Assembly (NCBI RefSeq): GCF_036324505.1
Contig: NC_086352.1
Span: 5,495,501 to 5,559,500 of the forward strand
Direction: 5' to 3'
Source of the DNA: Eleginops maclovinus
Taxonomy: Eukaryota; Chordata; Actinopteri; Perciformes; Eleginopidae
DNA: 64,000 nucleotides
Of this stretch, positions 1 through 11,178 are shown in pieces; the stretch's first letter is position 1, and every line of letters starts with the position of its first letter. The notes beneath the pieces are model-generated. The model ran no database searches, was not told the origin of the DNA, and worked only from the letters and a program-made list of their open reading frames with translations. The position numbers were made by a program, and so were the translations under genes.

Positions 1-230
1 TAAGCACTATCCATGGTATTTAAATGATCAGATTTCCATTTTAACATTATCATTTCTCTTGCCGTGATTTAGTTTTAAAGATAATGACATGCAAACACAT
101 CATTGTGAAATATGGAAGTGCTCATTAAGACAAATGTTCTTCATAAAAATAAATAAAAGCAGTGATTAATAACACAGATTTGCAAAAGCTGATGTTTACA
201 GTTTTGCATTCACATCTGTACATTTATAGA

Positions 231-650
231 GTTTCAAAATAAAAGCCATCATCATCGCTGAGTGTGTCTTTCCATAAAAATGTCTCCAATTGAATGAAGA
301 GAGATTAATAATGATCAATTAAGCCTTATGTGGCAGAAAGAATATTTAGAAAGGGATTTAAAGATATTTGTGTTTGCTCTAACAATGTCTGAGTTATTCT
401 CAAAATAACGAGAAAATTGCTAAATGCAGAAAATGTTTTAAATGATGACACTCTTTTTGCAACAGCTGTTTCCCACACAGCGTTGCATTCCTACTCTTCT
501 AAAAACAGATATGAATAAATCAAGTTTTTCAAAATAAAAGCCTCTCATAAGGAGCTCTGAGCTCTTTGTGTTTCTACAATAATGCAAAGTTGCAAAGAAT
601 AAGATTAAAGCTCTTCTTCAAAATAAAAGCCTCTCATAAGGAGTTCTGAG
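231..650. repeat. Local copies of a CAAAATAAAAGCC motif
   Basis: The motif TTTCAAAATAAAAGCC appears near 232-247, 529-543 and 618-632. The second and third copies also share the following CTCTCATAAGGAG and a GAGC-containing tail about 90 bp apart, so they are a small local duplication. Related strings recur near 16771 and 42430, suggesting a dispersed fish repeat. The rest of 1-830 is AT-rich and shows no gene. Confidence 0.5.
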
Positions 651-827
651 CATGTCCTCTTGTTTCTGTCTTTCCTCAAAACCGTCTCCAAGGTTCCTCT
701 GAAGTTTCTGTTACATGTCTGCAGTTTATTGGTATGTGAGACTGCAGACACACGTTAATATTTGATGAGCTGCCAGATGGCCGAGTGGAGCCTTTGATAA
801 GCGTCTTTAACATAGGTAGTCAAACAC

Positions 828-831
<4 letters not shown>

Positions 832-921
<90 letters not shown>

Positions 922-930
922 TGTGTGTGT
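832..930. repeat. (TG)n microsatellite
   Basis: About 49 dinucleotide units with one TTTG interruption near the right end. It is followed 90 bp later by a complementary (CA)n tract. Open frames through it encode only Val-Cys or Thr-His repeats and are not genes. Confidence 0.98.
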
Positions 931-1020
931 TTTCAATGCCGGCGTTCCTGCGATCAAAGAAGCCAACTCCAATGGCAGACACAAGTCAAGAGCCAGCCGC
1001 ACACATCTATTATTCATCAA

Positions 1021-1052
1021 ACACACACAAACACACACACACAAACACACAC

Positions 1053-1125
<73 letters not shown>
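1021..1125. repeat. (CA)n microsatellite
   Basis: An interrupted (AC)n tract of about 52 units, with AA interruptions and one CG near its left end. It is the reverse complement of the (TG)n tract at 832-930. Confidence 0.98.
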
Positions 1126-1129
<4 letters not shown>

Positions 1130-1265
1130 GTTCCAAAAGCGTGGCGTTATGCTGAGACAAAGGCTTTTGACGTAAAGTGTCAGAAATATTATTCTATGTT
1201 TTATGAAAATAAGGGGATTCATTTCCCCCTCCCCCCTCAATGGAAATGTTACAATGACTTGAATC

Positions 1266-1817
1266 TCTGGCTAACACACACCTATCCTAATGCTAATGTT
1301 AGCATGGTAGCACTCTCAAAATGACTGCACACATGTTGACGCTCAGCATGCGTAATGTTTAGCATGCTAGCAGTGAAAAGGCTACTGGATGTTGATGGTT
1401 AGCAGGTATAATGTTTAGCATGTTCACCATCTCATTTCTCTCTTAGTTCATCTTTGTTTCAATGTGAAGCTCCTCATTTCTGACATCTTCCTCTCTTACC
1501 TTCCCGTCAGGCACTTTCACTTGTACAGATCACTGTTGTATCATCTCATCTGACCCTGACATACACCCATCTCTGCTGGTGTTGTTAATTTAAACTAACA
1601 ATCTTTGTTTTCTATGTGGAACACATCTGCTCAAATCATCAGTGTTTTAATCAGGATTTAAAATCCATTTAGTCATGTTTTTGAGGATGCTAACATATGC
1701 TAATTATCAGTTAACACAAAGTCCAGCTGAGCCGATCAAAGTATTACACAGGTAAATAATATCAGCATGCTAACACGCTCAATATGACAATGCTCACGTG
1801 TTGACATTCAGCATGTA
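1266..1817. repeat. Diverged GCTAAC/TTAGCATG-rich dispersed repeat, left part
   Basis: Repeated strings such as GTTAGCATG, GCATGCTAGCAG and GCATGCTAACACGCTCAATA lie at 1266-1440 and 1680-1817. The 1680-1817 part matches 4770-4905 and 5035-5145, including CAGCTGAG, the GTATTACACA-like string and the CACGCTCAATATGACAATGC stretch. This is an old tandem family with a period of roughly 260-300 bp. The Tc1-like element starts exactly where this copy is interrupted. Confidence 0.7.
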
Positions 1818-3417
1818 CAGTGGGGCAAAAAAGTATTTAGTCAGCCACCAATTGTGCAAGTTCTCCCATTTCAAAAGATGAGAGAGGCCTGTAATTTTTA
1901 TCATAGGTATACCTCAACTATGAGAGACAGAATGGGGGAAACAATCCAGGAAATCACATTGTCTGATTGTTAAAGAATTTATTTCAAATGATTGTGGAAA
2001 ATAAGTATTTGGTCAATAACAAAAGTTCATCTCAATACTTTGTTATATACCCTTTGTTGGCAATGACAGAGGTCAAAGGTTTTCTGTAAGTCTTCACAAG
2101 GTTTCCACACTGTTGCTGGTATTTTGGCCCATTCCTCCATGCAGATCTCCTCTAAAGCAGTGATGTGTTGGGGCTGTCGCTGGGCAACACGGACTTTCAA
2201 CTCCCTCCAAAGATTTTCTATGGGGTTGAGATCTGGAGACTGGCTAGGCCACTCCAGGACCTTGAAATGCTTCTTACGAAGCCACTCCTTCGTTGCCCTG
2301 GCGGTGTGTTTGGGATCATTGTCATGCTGAAAGACCCAGCCACGCTTCATCTTCAGTGCCCTTGCTGATGGAAGGAGGTTTTCACTCCAAACCTCACGAT
2401 ACATGGCCCCATTCATTCTTTCCTTTACACGGATCAGTTGTCTAGGTCCCTTTGCAGAAGAACAGCCCCAAAGCTTGATGTTTCCCCCCCCATGCTTCAC
2501 AGTAGGTATGGTGTTCTTTGGATGCAACTCTGCATTCTTTCTCCTCCAAACACGACCAGTTGAGTTTTTACCAAAAAGTTCTATTTTGGTTTCATCTGAC
2601 CATATGACATTCTCCCAGTCCTCTTCTGGATCATCCAAATGCCCTCTAGCAAACTTCAGACGGGCCTGGACATGTACTGGCTTAAGCAGGGGGACACGTC
2701 TGGAACTGCAGGATTTAAGTCCCTGGCGGCGTAGTGTGTTACTGATGGTAGCCTCTGTTACTTTGGTCCCAGCTCTCTGCAGGTCATTCACTAGGTCCCC
2801 CCGTGTGGTTCTGGGATTTTTGCTCACCGTTCTTGTGATCGTTTTGACCCCACGGGGTGAGATCTTGCGTGGAGCCCCAGATCGAGGGAGATTAGCAGTG
2901 GTCTTGTATGTCTTCCATTTTCTAATAATTGCTCCCACAGTTGATTTCTTCACACCAAGCTGCTTACCTATTGCAGATTCAGTTTTCCCAGCCTGGTGCA
3001 GGTCTACAATTTTGTCTCTGGTCTCCTTTGACAGCTCTTTGGTCTTGGCCATAGTGGAGTTTGGAGTATGACTGTTTGAGGTTGTGGACAGGTGTCTTTT
3101 ATACTGATAACGAGTTCAAAAAGGTGCCATTAATACAGGTAACGAGTGGAGGACAGAGGAGCCTCTTAAAGAAGAAGTTACAGGTCTGTGAGAGCCAGAA
3201 ATCTTGCTTGTTTGTAGGTGACCAAATACTTATTTTACCGAGGAATTTACAATTAATTCATTAAAAATCAGACAATGTGATTTCCTGGATTTCTTTTTCT
3301 CATTCTGTCTCTCATAGTTGAGGTATACCTATGATGAAAATTACAGGCCTCTCTCATCTTTTTAAATGGGAGAACTTGCACAATTGGTGGCTGACTAAAT
3401 AGTTTTTTGCCCCACTG
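1818..3417 (-). mobile_element. Tc1-like transposon, full length, TA target site
   Basis: The 1600-bp element begins CAGTGGGGCAAAAAAGTATT and ends with the inverse, TTTTTTGCCCCACTG. It is flanked by TA at 1816-1817 and 3418-3419, the target duplication typical of Tc1/mariner elements. The terminal inverted repeats are long, about 190-200 bp each (1818-2013 and 3221-3417). Each has an outer AAGTATTTAGTCA-like and an inner AAGTATTTGGTCA-like repeat, which is the IR/DR architecture of many fish Tc1 elements. The two repeats are still very similar, so the insertion is fairly young. It carries one transposase frame on the minus strand. The sequence resembles a Tc1 family spread widely among fishes; I do not assign a named family. 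Confidence 0.95.
2027..3052 (-). CDS. Tc1-like transposase, C-terminal frameshift
   Basis: This 341-residue frame encodes a Tc1/mariner DDE transposase, which binds the inverted repeats, cuts out the element and inserts it at TA. Residues 1-110 form the paired helix-turn-helix DNA-binding region, with a basic linker around PRSGAPRK (56-63). The catalytic triad is visible: D153 in WSDETK, D244 in QHDNDPKHT and E279 in NPIENLW. The 34 residues between the last two give the DD34E signature. Length matches the family's usual ~340 residues and the start is the family's [12 protein letters not shown] start. The last ~25 residues are unusual. After KIPATV (311-316) the frame reads WKPCEDLQK, while the neighbouring frame encodes the expected family ending (NLVKTY...KGYITKY then stop). 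This implies a one- or two-base indel close to position 2105. The catalytic core is intact, but activity is doubtful. It is the only near-complete protein gene in the window. Confidence 0.93.
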   Translation of the reverse strand: MAKTKELSKETRDKIVDLHQAGKTESAIGKQLGVKKSTVGAIIRKWKTYKTTANLPRSGAPRKISPRGVKTITRTVSKNPRTTRGDLVNDLQRAGTKVTEATISNTLRRQGLKSCSSRRVPLLKPVHVQARLKFARGHLDDPEEDWENVIWSDETKIELFGKNSTGRVWRRKNAELHPKNTIPTVKHGGGNIKLWGCSSAKGPRQLIRVKERMNGAMYREVWSENLLPSARALKMKRGWVFQHDNDPKHTARATKEWLRKKHFKVLEWPSQSPDLNPIENLWRELKVRVAQRQPQHITALEEICMEEWAKIPATVWKPCEDLQKTFDLCHCQQRVYNKVLR

Positions 3418-3433
3418 TATAACAGGGTGCACC

Positions 3434-4183
3434 CCCTATTCCGACATACCTCTATTCCGACATACCCCTATTCCGACATACCCCTATTCCGACATACCCC
3501 TATTCCGACATGCCTCTATTCCGACATACCCCTATTCCGACATACCCCTATTCCGACATGCCTCTATTCCGACATACCCCTATTCCGACATGCCTCTATT
3601 CCGATATACCCCTATTCCGACATACCCCTATTCCGACATGCCCCTATTCCGACATACCCCTATTCCGACATACCCCTATTCCGACATACCCCTATTCCGA
3701 CATACCCCTATTCCGACATACCCCTATTCCGACATGCCTCTATTCCGACATACCCCTATTCCGACATACCCCTATTCCGACATGCCTCTATTCCGACATA
3801 CCCCTATTCCGACATGCCTCTATTCCGACATACCCCTATTCCGACATACCCCTATTCCGACATGCCTCTATTCCGACATGCCTCTATTCCGACATACCCC
3901 TATTCCGACATACCCCTATTCCGACATGCCTCTATTCCGACATACCCCTATTCCGACATACCCCTATTCCGACATACCTCTATTCCGACATACCCCTATT
4001 CCGACATGCCTCTATTCCGACATGCCTCTATTCCGACATACCCCTATTCCGACATACCCCTATTCCGACATACCTCTATTCCGACATGCCTCTATTCCGA
4101 CATGCCTCTATTCCGACATACCCCTATTCCGACATACCTCTATTCCGACATGCCTCTATTCCGACATGCCTCTATTCCGACAC
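3434..4183. repeat. 16-bp minisatellite, about 47 copies
   Basis: The unit is CCGACATACCCCTATT, with CATACCTC and CATGCCTC variants. Because 16 is not a multiple of 3 and the unit lacks stops in the 48-bp cycle, all three forward frames stay open and give false proteins of 250-300 residues. The unit matches the subterminal part of the host element's inverted repeat, so the array appears to have expanded from the left end only. Confidence 0.97.
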
Positions 4184-4653
4184 AATTTTAGTACCGCCAT
4201 CCCGACAGTGTACCCAGGCGCGTCGGGGCATCGTCTTCCTTTCATTTGTTTGTGTGTTGTTAACATATACTTTTTGAACATACTCAGTTTATGTTGTGTA
4301 ATATAATACAGCCTGTTGTTGTAATGGATGCACTGACTGGTTGGCACTCAAGTTCGTTGTTGTCTGATCGCCCTGCATCCGATCTGCAAGGGAGTCGCTC
4401 AAAGACAGTTAAAGCTATGCAAGCCATCGAGGCTGCTCCCAATTCTGCGGAGCTGTAGACCGGAGCTGACGGGATGACGATGGAGAGACTTGGAGGAGCA
4501 GTGGCGGTGGATTCGAGAGGGCTATCAGAAGCGTCCATGAGGGAGGAGGGGGGCCTGCGTGTCTGACAGTGTCAACTACCGCTCCGAATGCTTCCACTTA
4601 AGATGAGCTATGCAGACCCAACGCACCATGCCCGAATGTTTGAAGAAATGGAA

Positions 4654-4699
4654 ATACCTCTACTCCGACAATTAGACGTCACTGTCGGAGTAGAGGTAT
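4654..4699. repeat. Perfect 17-bp inverted repeat with 12-base loop
   Basis: ATACCTCTACTCCGACA at 4654-4670 pairs exactly with TGTCGGAGTAGAGGTAT at 4683-4699. The arms are a variant of the 16-bp minisatellite unit, one copy in each direction, so this is probably the right-hand subterminal structure of the transposon. Confidence 0.9.
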
Positions 4700-4724
4700 G
4701 TCGGAACAGCAGCATGTAACCTGT

Positions 4725-5145
4725 CTAACACACTAATGTTAGCGTGCTATCTTTGAAACGGCTCATTGATGTTGACAGTGCTAACATTAGCCAATCATCA
4801 TTACACACAAAGCCCAGCTGAGGGTGATGTGTCTTTAGACAGAGGTATCACACACTGATAACAATAGCATGCTAACACGCTCAATATGACAATGCTAACA
4901 TGTTATCATGTAGCATGTAGAACATACTTCCTGTATGTTAACCTGCTATGATGCTAGCAGTGACAGTGTAATTGATGTTGATAGTTAGCAGACATCATTT
5001 AAAGCATGCTACATTTTTGCTTAGCATGTTGCGTGCTAACATTAGCTAATTATAAGTAAACACACTGTCCAGCTGAGGGCGATGTGTCTTTCAATCAAAG
5101 TATTACACACACTGATAATAATAGCATGCTAATACGCTCAATGAT
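4725..5145. repeat. GCTAAC/TTAGCATG-rich repeat, right part
   Basis: This continues the repeat interrupted at 1817. 4725-4770 continues the copy broken by the two insertions. 4770-4905 and 5035-5145 are further copies sharing CAGCTGAGGG.GATGTGTCTTT, CACACTGATAA.AATAGCATGC and ACGCTCAATATGA strings. Period is roughly 260 bp with clear divergence. Confidence 0.7.
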
Positions 5146-5175
5146 GATGATGATGAGGATGATGATGATGATAGC
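5142..5175. repeat. (GAT)n microsatellite
   Basis: About eleven GAT/GAG triplets directly after the last GCTAAC-type repeat copy. Confidence 0.9.
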
Positions 5176-6193
5176 ATTTTAACTCCACAGTTCTAATGTT
5201 TTGTCGAACTGTTTTCAAGCTGTGTTTTTGCCCTTCAACTACTTCATGTCCTCTCTCCGTCAGCTTGGTTAGTCTTAAAGAAAGTCAGTTTTCAGTCACT
5301 CTGACTCACACAAACACATCCAAGGACAACTGCTTCAAGTTCTGCTTCCGTGTGAAAATAGAACAGCAATAGAAATGTCCAGGTTGGGTTCTTTGAATTC
5401 CTGCAGGTTGTTTTCTATGGAAATCTGCTTCATGTTGCTTCCTTTAATCTCACAGGAACAATGAGGGAATCTCAGAACCATGGATTCATTTTCCGCTGCT
5501 TTTTTATTGACTCATCCATAACTCTATATTTTGATTCCAAGGTAAACAGAGAGGCTTACGGCCGTTTTCTGTTCAGTACAGTCATTTATGCAACACCTCC
5601 TGATTGTATTATTTAATCATATAAGGAACACTTAGAAGGTGAAATGAGTAGTGCATGTTGTTAAATGTGTATTTGTGATTCATCCAAACAATAAATGAAA
5701 TGCACTATTTGCCCCAAAATGGTCAAATTAAACACGCCATTAAGGATGTATCATCAGGATTGGTACATCGGCCAAATTTGAATCAGAGGCACTTTAAAAG
5801 CGACAAATATAAATGTATTTAAACAAGAGGAAAATAACAATGTGCCTCTGATTAATGAGCTTGGTTTTCTCCTTGCCAAAAACATCCACCCCAACAAACC
5901 TCATTTCAGCTCGTTTTAAAAGATCTCCCAAATAATAAAACATTGGATTTCTTCCCTGTTTGGTTTCCTGTAGTTGAGTTAGTAATCAGAAAAAAGTCTG
6001 CATCTGAAAACAAGATATATTTAGTAGATACACACAAGAAAATCAATAAAATGACACTGGAAACAAGATGGTTTATTCAGACAAAGACATGAAATCTCAC
6101 CCCAATCTGAGATATGAATAAATCTGAATGTATCAAGAAAAACATTGACAGTGAGCTACAGAAGCCACTGACATTCGATTGTAAAAACCCAAA
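5176..6193. other. Unique AT-rich sequence, nothing recognised
   Basis: No convincing open frame, RNA gene or repeat found on either strand. Confidence 0.5.
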
Positions 6194-6213
6194 GTGTGTG
6201 CGTGTGACTGTGT

Positions 6214-6283
<70 letters not shown>

Positions 6284-6286
6284 ATG
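6194..6286. repeat. (GT)n microsatellite
   Basis: An imperfect start (GTGCGTGTGACTGTG, GTGAG) is followed by a long pure GT run. Confidence 0.98.
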
Positions 6287-6850
6287 TAGTGTTTTGCATA
6301 CAAGCGAGTCTGCTGGGATGGTGGCTCCAGCTGCCTCTGGCATCGACAACAACACAATCCTTCCCTTTATGATTTGATGATTGCATATCCAACAAATCCC
6401 AGAGTCTCTAACCAGCGAACAGTTTCAGAGTGAACCACAGGTCACACACACAAATCACACTGCTGGAAGGGAGCATGAAATGCTAATTGGTGGAATAAAG
6501 AGCATAAGGAATGTGTTTCCCACCTGTTAGCTCTCCAAACATGTCGCAAATGGAAGTGTCACTTTGTTAAAAACTGGGTCGCAGCGGCTTATAAATCCAT
6601 CAGAGGCCGGAGCAAAGGAAAAGAAAGCTGTTTATGTCAAACAAATGCACACTGATTTAAGACTGACACTATTAGCAAAGGAATTAATTGCAATGCTAAT
6701 TTTGGCTAGCGAAAAACATGGTTAAAATAAGACAGTAAAAATATACGTCCAACTAGGATTATCGTTCAGGACATTGTAAAACCTTTCGTAGGGACCTGTC
6801 AATTACCCCGGCCTAAAGCATACACCGCTATATTGTCCATTTTACTTTAA
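6287..6850. other. Unique sequence, nothing recognised
   Basis: No supported coding or RNA feature between the GT tract and the next dispersed repeat. Confidence 0.45.
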
Positions 6851-6859
6851 ATGGGACTA

Positions 6860-7075
6860 TCATTTATAAAAGAACATCATGCTATGTTGAGGAACACTTG
6901 AATATAGAGATTGAGACCTGAAAATGTTTACAGAGGTGATAAGAAGGATCATTTTCTCATAGACTTCTATACAATCCCCAAAACTAGGAGCTAAAAGAAG
7001 CTCTAGGTTTTCCCAACAAGCTACACCGTACTTGAGATTTTTGCATTTTCTCATAGACTTCCATACAATCTGAGG
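6860..7075. repeat. Dispersed repeat with TTTTCTCATAGACTTCTAT motif
   Basis: The stretch GAACATCATGCT...GAGATTGAGAC...AATGTTTAC ends in TTTTCTCATAGACTTCTAT at ~6952, with a second motif copy at ~7047. The same order of strings occurs at 37090-37400. This is a high-copy repeat I recognise from percomorph fish; its class is uncertain. Confidence 0.7.
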
Positions 7076-7410
7076 AATTGGAGCTACCTTTGGGTTTCAT
7101 TTTTCTTAAGACAACATGTTGTGTTATCACGCTGTGTTGTTCAATGACGGTCGTGAGGGTAGCAGTCTCTCTACACTGTGTTTGATTGTTTTGGCACGTA
7201 TTTTTAAGTTGTTACGAGACAAGTGTGAAGAGAGCTGAAGAAGGAATGAGAGCACTCCAGCGCTCAGCTTTATCCAGGACTGTTTTCACTCTAATGAGCG
7301 ATAGCCAAAAATATGTTTTTATCCATTTCCAAGAACCGTTTTCCTCCAGCTTCTGAATTGGCTCCCTGATCCGTTCAATAGAAAAGTCAAAGCCCTGTAT
7401 TTTTGGCTCG

Positions 7411-7411
<1 letters not shown>

Positions 7412-7501
<90 letters not shown>
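7412..7501. repeat. (GT)n microsatellite
   Basis: A pure run of about 45 GT units. Frames of 128 and 185 residues spanning it on the minus strand are repeat artefacts. Flanks 7076-7411 and 7502-7900 show nothing recognisable. Confidence 0.98.
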
Positions 7502-7502
<1 letters not shown>

Positions 7503-7899
7503 TGACATTTCCTGCCGGCGGAGCAGCCGAGGTGAACGGTTACTCGGGTGTGACTCCTCCAAAGTGAAGCTGTAATAAAGAGTCTGCCCGACCTCCATCC
7601 CCGTGTTATTGTCGGGCCCGGGGAGCAGCAGCGTCCCCCGATGAAAAACCAGAAGGTCAACCGGGAGGGAAACTCTGACAAAGATGTAGCTAACTCTTTC
7701 TTTTTTTTACCTCCAGTGGAAAAAGAAATGGGACTAAAAGAAAGGGAGACATACAACCCTTGTGTCACTTGTGAATTGTTGCATTGGGCTGACTTTCTCA
7801 TCCAAAGCCTCTTATAATTAGTGCAAAATCCACACAGATGAATCAAGAGAAGTGTAGATGTATTCATTTCACACAAGTCCTACGATTCTATCAGCTGGT

Positions 7900-8650
7900 G
7901 GGTTAGTTAAGTGCTTTTTTATTTCATTTGCAACGATTTTATTGCCAAGATGCAATGGAAACAGATGCATCTTCAGTTTGTGACGGAAGGCATGAAGAGC
8001 TTCTGCTGTCCTGATGTCCACGGGGAGATCATTCCACCAATCAGGAGCCAGGATAGCAAACAGGCGGGCTGTTGAGGGGTCGCAGTGATGGAGTAGAAAG
8101 CTGATTAGCTCATCCAGGTTTTTATACATCAAGATCAATGGAAATAGTACCGTGCAGAAAAAGCCAATGGGAAACACAGAAGACGTCCAGTTTGCAAAGC
8201 CATTCCTCACAATTACCAGGCTTTGTTTTCCTTGATGAATGGCTTTAATGATTTACTGATTTTTCAAAGGTTTCTGTTAAGAAGTTCATTGATTTATTGG
8301 CTCTTCATTGCAGCAAGAAGTAGATGATGATCACAATGTCAGTTATTCAATAGGGTTATGCATTTTATAAAGTCTTTAATAACGTGGATGAGTCCCAGTA
8401 ACACTTATATTGAAACCTATGACCCTATTGAGTGGCTCAGATTCCTCCAACGACTCACACACAGATATTCTCATAATTTATCTGATCTTACTCAATCCAG
8501 TTCTCCAGATTGAAGCCTTTACATGTGTTTTTTAAAGCGCATTTAACTGAAAACATGAATTGCAGCTTTACAACGTACACATAAACCATCGTGTCATCAG
8601 CATAAAGATTGAGCCCTGCACCAGGACAGACGGACAAAAGTGGGATTTGT
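7900..8650 (-). pseudogene. Decayed non-LTR retrotransposon reverse transcriptase (LINE relic)
   Basis: Two pieces in the expected order lie on the minus strand. At 8593-8604 is the reverse-transcriptase catalytic box YADD, inside LNLYADDTMVYV. About 200 codons downstream, at 7944-8069, is ARLFAILAPDWWNDLPVDIR followed by TAEALHAFRHKLKMHLF. This matches the conserved end of CR1/L2/Rex-type LINE proteins (W-N-LP--IR, then F---LK-HLF). The sequence between is broken by stops and frameshifts, and the palm domain before YADD is missing, so this is a 5'-truncated dead copy. The C-terminal match is strong. The YADD match is short and weaker alone, but spacing and strand agree. Confidence 0.65.
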
Positions 8651-8938
8651 GGACTTGCCATTTCCTCCATCTTTTCTTCCTCTAAGCTATCAAGTAGTGT
8701 TTCAATTTGTCTCCATGAGGTGCAATAAATCTCCACTCAGTTTGGACGTTGTTACCACAGTTTGCTTCTCGTTACCCCGCCCCCACCACCTGTTCTCCCG
8801 CCGTATTTATCTTATTTTATTCAAAAATATATTCTTTTACGGGCTGCAGATTAAACTGGCAGCTCTGTAATGAGATGCCATTCCCATGCAGCAGTAGGAG
8901 TCGCCATCTGCCTCCATCTGCTCGCTCAGTCCTGGACA

Positions 8939-8989
8939 TCCACACACACAAACCCACACGCACGCACACACACACACACACACACACAG
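8939..8989. repeat. Imperfect (CA)n microsatellite
   Basis: CACACACAAACCCACACGCACG is followed by a pure CA run of about 24 bases. Confidence 0.93.
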
Positions 8990-9714
8990 CAAATCAAAAC
9001 ACAGCGCCGTGTCCAGCAGGTAGAGGTCTTTTTAATCCGTTCTGCAGGTGGTACCTCCGACCAAAACGCCACCAGGACGCCGCAAGGAAAACGAGATGGA
9101 GAAAAGATGTTCATTAAACTCCATCCTCTCATCCCGGGGTAATCTGAGCTTCATTTCCCTCCTGTCTTCACAGGGTTAGGGTCAGTCAATGAAAAGACAC
9201 CCGAATAAGCCGTCTTCTATAAAGAGGTGCAGGGATGACATGTCTCTGTAGACTGACCCTGAAGGCATCATCTCCCTGGTTCTGTTAGAGCCGGTGTAAA
9301 TGCAAAGTAATGGCGTGGAAAATAACCGGAATGGGAATTAGTGATTGTTTGTCCAATCATTACAAAACTCATACGCTCCATAGACCTGTTGAAGCAGCCT
9401 TGTTTAATTATATATTTTCAAATACGTGAAGAGCACATTTTGGCAGAAATCAATGGATTTTTGTCCAATCATTATCGAACTTTGTGGATATTTGGAAATG
9501 TGCTCCTGAATGAATTGAAATGCTGCATTCTTATTGGTCTAACTTAAGACACAATGGAACCAGGTGACTTAGCTAACCCTGTGTCTGGAGCTCCTGTGTT
9601 TCCTTTGATGATCATGAATCTATCCAACACTATAAAGTAGTTAAAGGCGGACGTTCTGAATCAGTAGGCCCAAAGATCCTTTTGGGGAACGGGCACGCTG
9701 TTGGGAGTGTTCCC
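8990..9714. other. Unique sequence, nothing recognised
   Basis: Only short unconvincing frames. The string TTTGTCCAATCATTA occurs twice (about 9349 and 9462), which may be a trace of a local duplication. Confidence 0.4.
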
Positions 9715-9810
9715 CTCCCTGTGTGTTCTATGGTTTTAATGCATGTAAAGGGTCTGCAGAGGCTAAAATCCCTGTGTTCCTTCAAAAGGGAGTTTCTCAA
9801 CACAAATGGT
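9715..9810 (-). mobile_element. Fragment of the TTAAAGGGGCC-type element (minus)
   Basis: Read on the minus strand it contains GGGATTTTAGCCTCTGCAGA then CCCTTTACATGCAT. This matches 52988-53026 inside the TTAA-bounded element and, more weakly, 60245-60290. Ends are not visible here. Confidence 0.55.
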
Positions 9811-11178
9811 CCTCTTTAACAGAAGTCAGTGATGTGCTGAGAAACGCCGGTATTTCTTGTAACCTTCCCCCTCCTCCCCTCCTCCTCCCCCTCCTCCTCC
9901 TAATGGAGCTTTTCTTTGCTCCTCTCCTTCATGCTGTGCAAGAATAGCATTGATTAATTCCTCTTTGCGAACTCTGTCTCTAATGGCCTGCACGGTACAG
10001 TGAACAATTCAGGTCTTAAAATGCAGCGCTGCACAACCCATTGATCAGTGAGTGTTATGACTAATATACACAGTCATGTATTTCCACTCTTCTGAAAGCA
10101 CGTTTTCCCGGGTTTGCTGGATGTTTTATCACCAAGCAGGTTTTCACTTCTAAGGTACTTTGTTGGTATTCAGCTTGACAAGATTATATATTACATTAAG
10201 AAGAAATAAAAGGGTTGAAGGACCGAAAGCATGAAAATAGAAAGGCATTAAAGTCACTTTACAAACAAACACTGCAAACAACAAAAAGATGCAATTAAGT
10301 AAATTAGATAAAATGCAAAGAAAATATAAACCATTGACTTTCCATAATTGATGTAAACTGATCCGTCCTACTGCAGCTCCACTGCAGAAGAGTGAATTAA
10401 ACTGGCCAACCATGAATATGGGTTTTGGATGTTGGGCCCCATTACAGCGGTGCAGTGTGTGGTGAAGCGAGTGGACGGGAAATATGCAACTGGTTAGTGT
10501 TCTCAGCAGGAGGAGTGTGTGTATCCGAGGTTCAAAGTCTGACTGGATTCAGTTTGATGTTGTTTGGTTTGCAGCTGTTAGAGGCGGACAGCTCTGTCTC
10601 CTCTGCTCTTATTTCTGAGCGGACTGCCTTTCTGTTTTTGTCCTAGCGAGCGGATGATTGCACTCACCTGAAATACAAACTGAGCTCAGGGATCAGGGTC
10701 TCCTTCCTCTTCTGCTTAAGGAGGAGGCACTACAGGGGAATAGGGGGAAACAATTGTGGATGGAATGGTGTTCTGATACGGGTTGGACCAGTCTATTGCA
10801 ATTGTCTCGCCTTGGAGCATCTTAAGGTCGGCCTCTGGGACTGTGGCTAACAGCTCTGACAGACCTGCTTAGTTTGAGCTAACCTTGCTCCTATTTCACT
10901 AATGTCCAGAGACGGAAAGACCCGCCTTTATTATTGTGTCCCGGCCGAGCGGTCAGCGCTGACTGACAGAGGTTTTGGTGGAACGGGCCGAGTTTCAATT
11001 TAGCTTTTCCCTCCGGAGGAGAGAGGCAGCGAGCGCGCACACCTGCCAACACCACTCCCATCTCTGCACGTCCAGACAGACGAGATAAACTCTCCTGCTT
11101 CACTCTGATTCACTCTGGTAGAGGCACTGTTCCTGATTCAGTTTGAAGCCCAACGGCGTCTAATTAGCTGCAGGTGTT
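9811..11178. other. Unique sequence with a short CTC-rich tract
   Basis: A pyrimidine tract of CTCCTCC repeats lies at 9866-9902. Otherwise no gene, RNA or repeat family recognised. The 87-residue minus frame at 10150-10413 has no recognisable domain and is probably chance. Confidence 0.4.

Larger units (their letters stand above)
3422..4724. mobile_element. Non-autonomous inverted-repeat element containing a 16-bp minisatellite
   Basis: The left end starts ACAGGGTGCACC then CTATTCCGACATACC. The right end, read inverted, starts ACAGGTTACATG then GTTCCGACATACC, and the similarity continues through CTCTA-TCCGACA. These are terminal inverted repeats of about 41 bp with a few mismatches. The interior 4185-4650 has no recognisable protein. 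Near the right end is a perfect 17-bp inverted repeat. I see no clear target-site duplication, because the Tc1-like element abuts the left end (TA at 3418-3419). The superfamily is unknown. Confidence 0.65.

Noticed and set aside
2403..3071. 222-residue plus-strand frame
   Set aside because: Antisense shadow of the transposase, which has the catalytic motifs on the other strand.
3407..4306. Open frames of 254-299 residues in three forward frames
   Set aside because: The 16-bp repeat keeps all forward frames open and encodes the same peptide in each. It is an array, not a gene.
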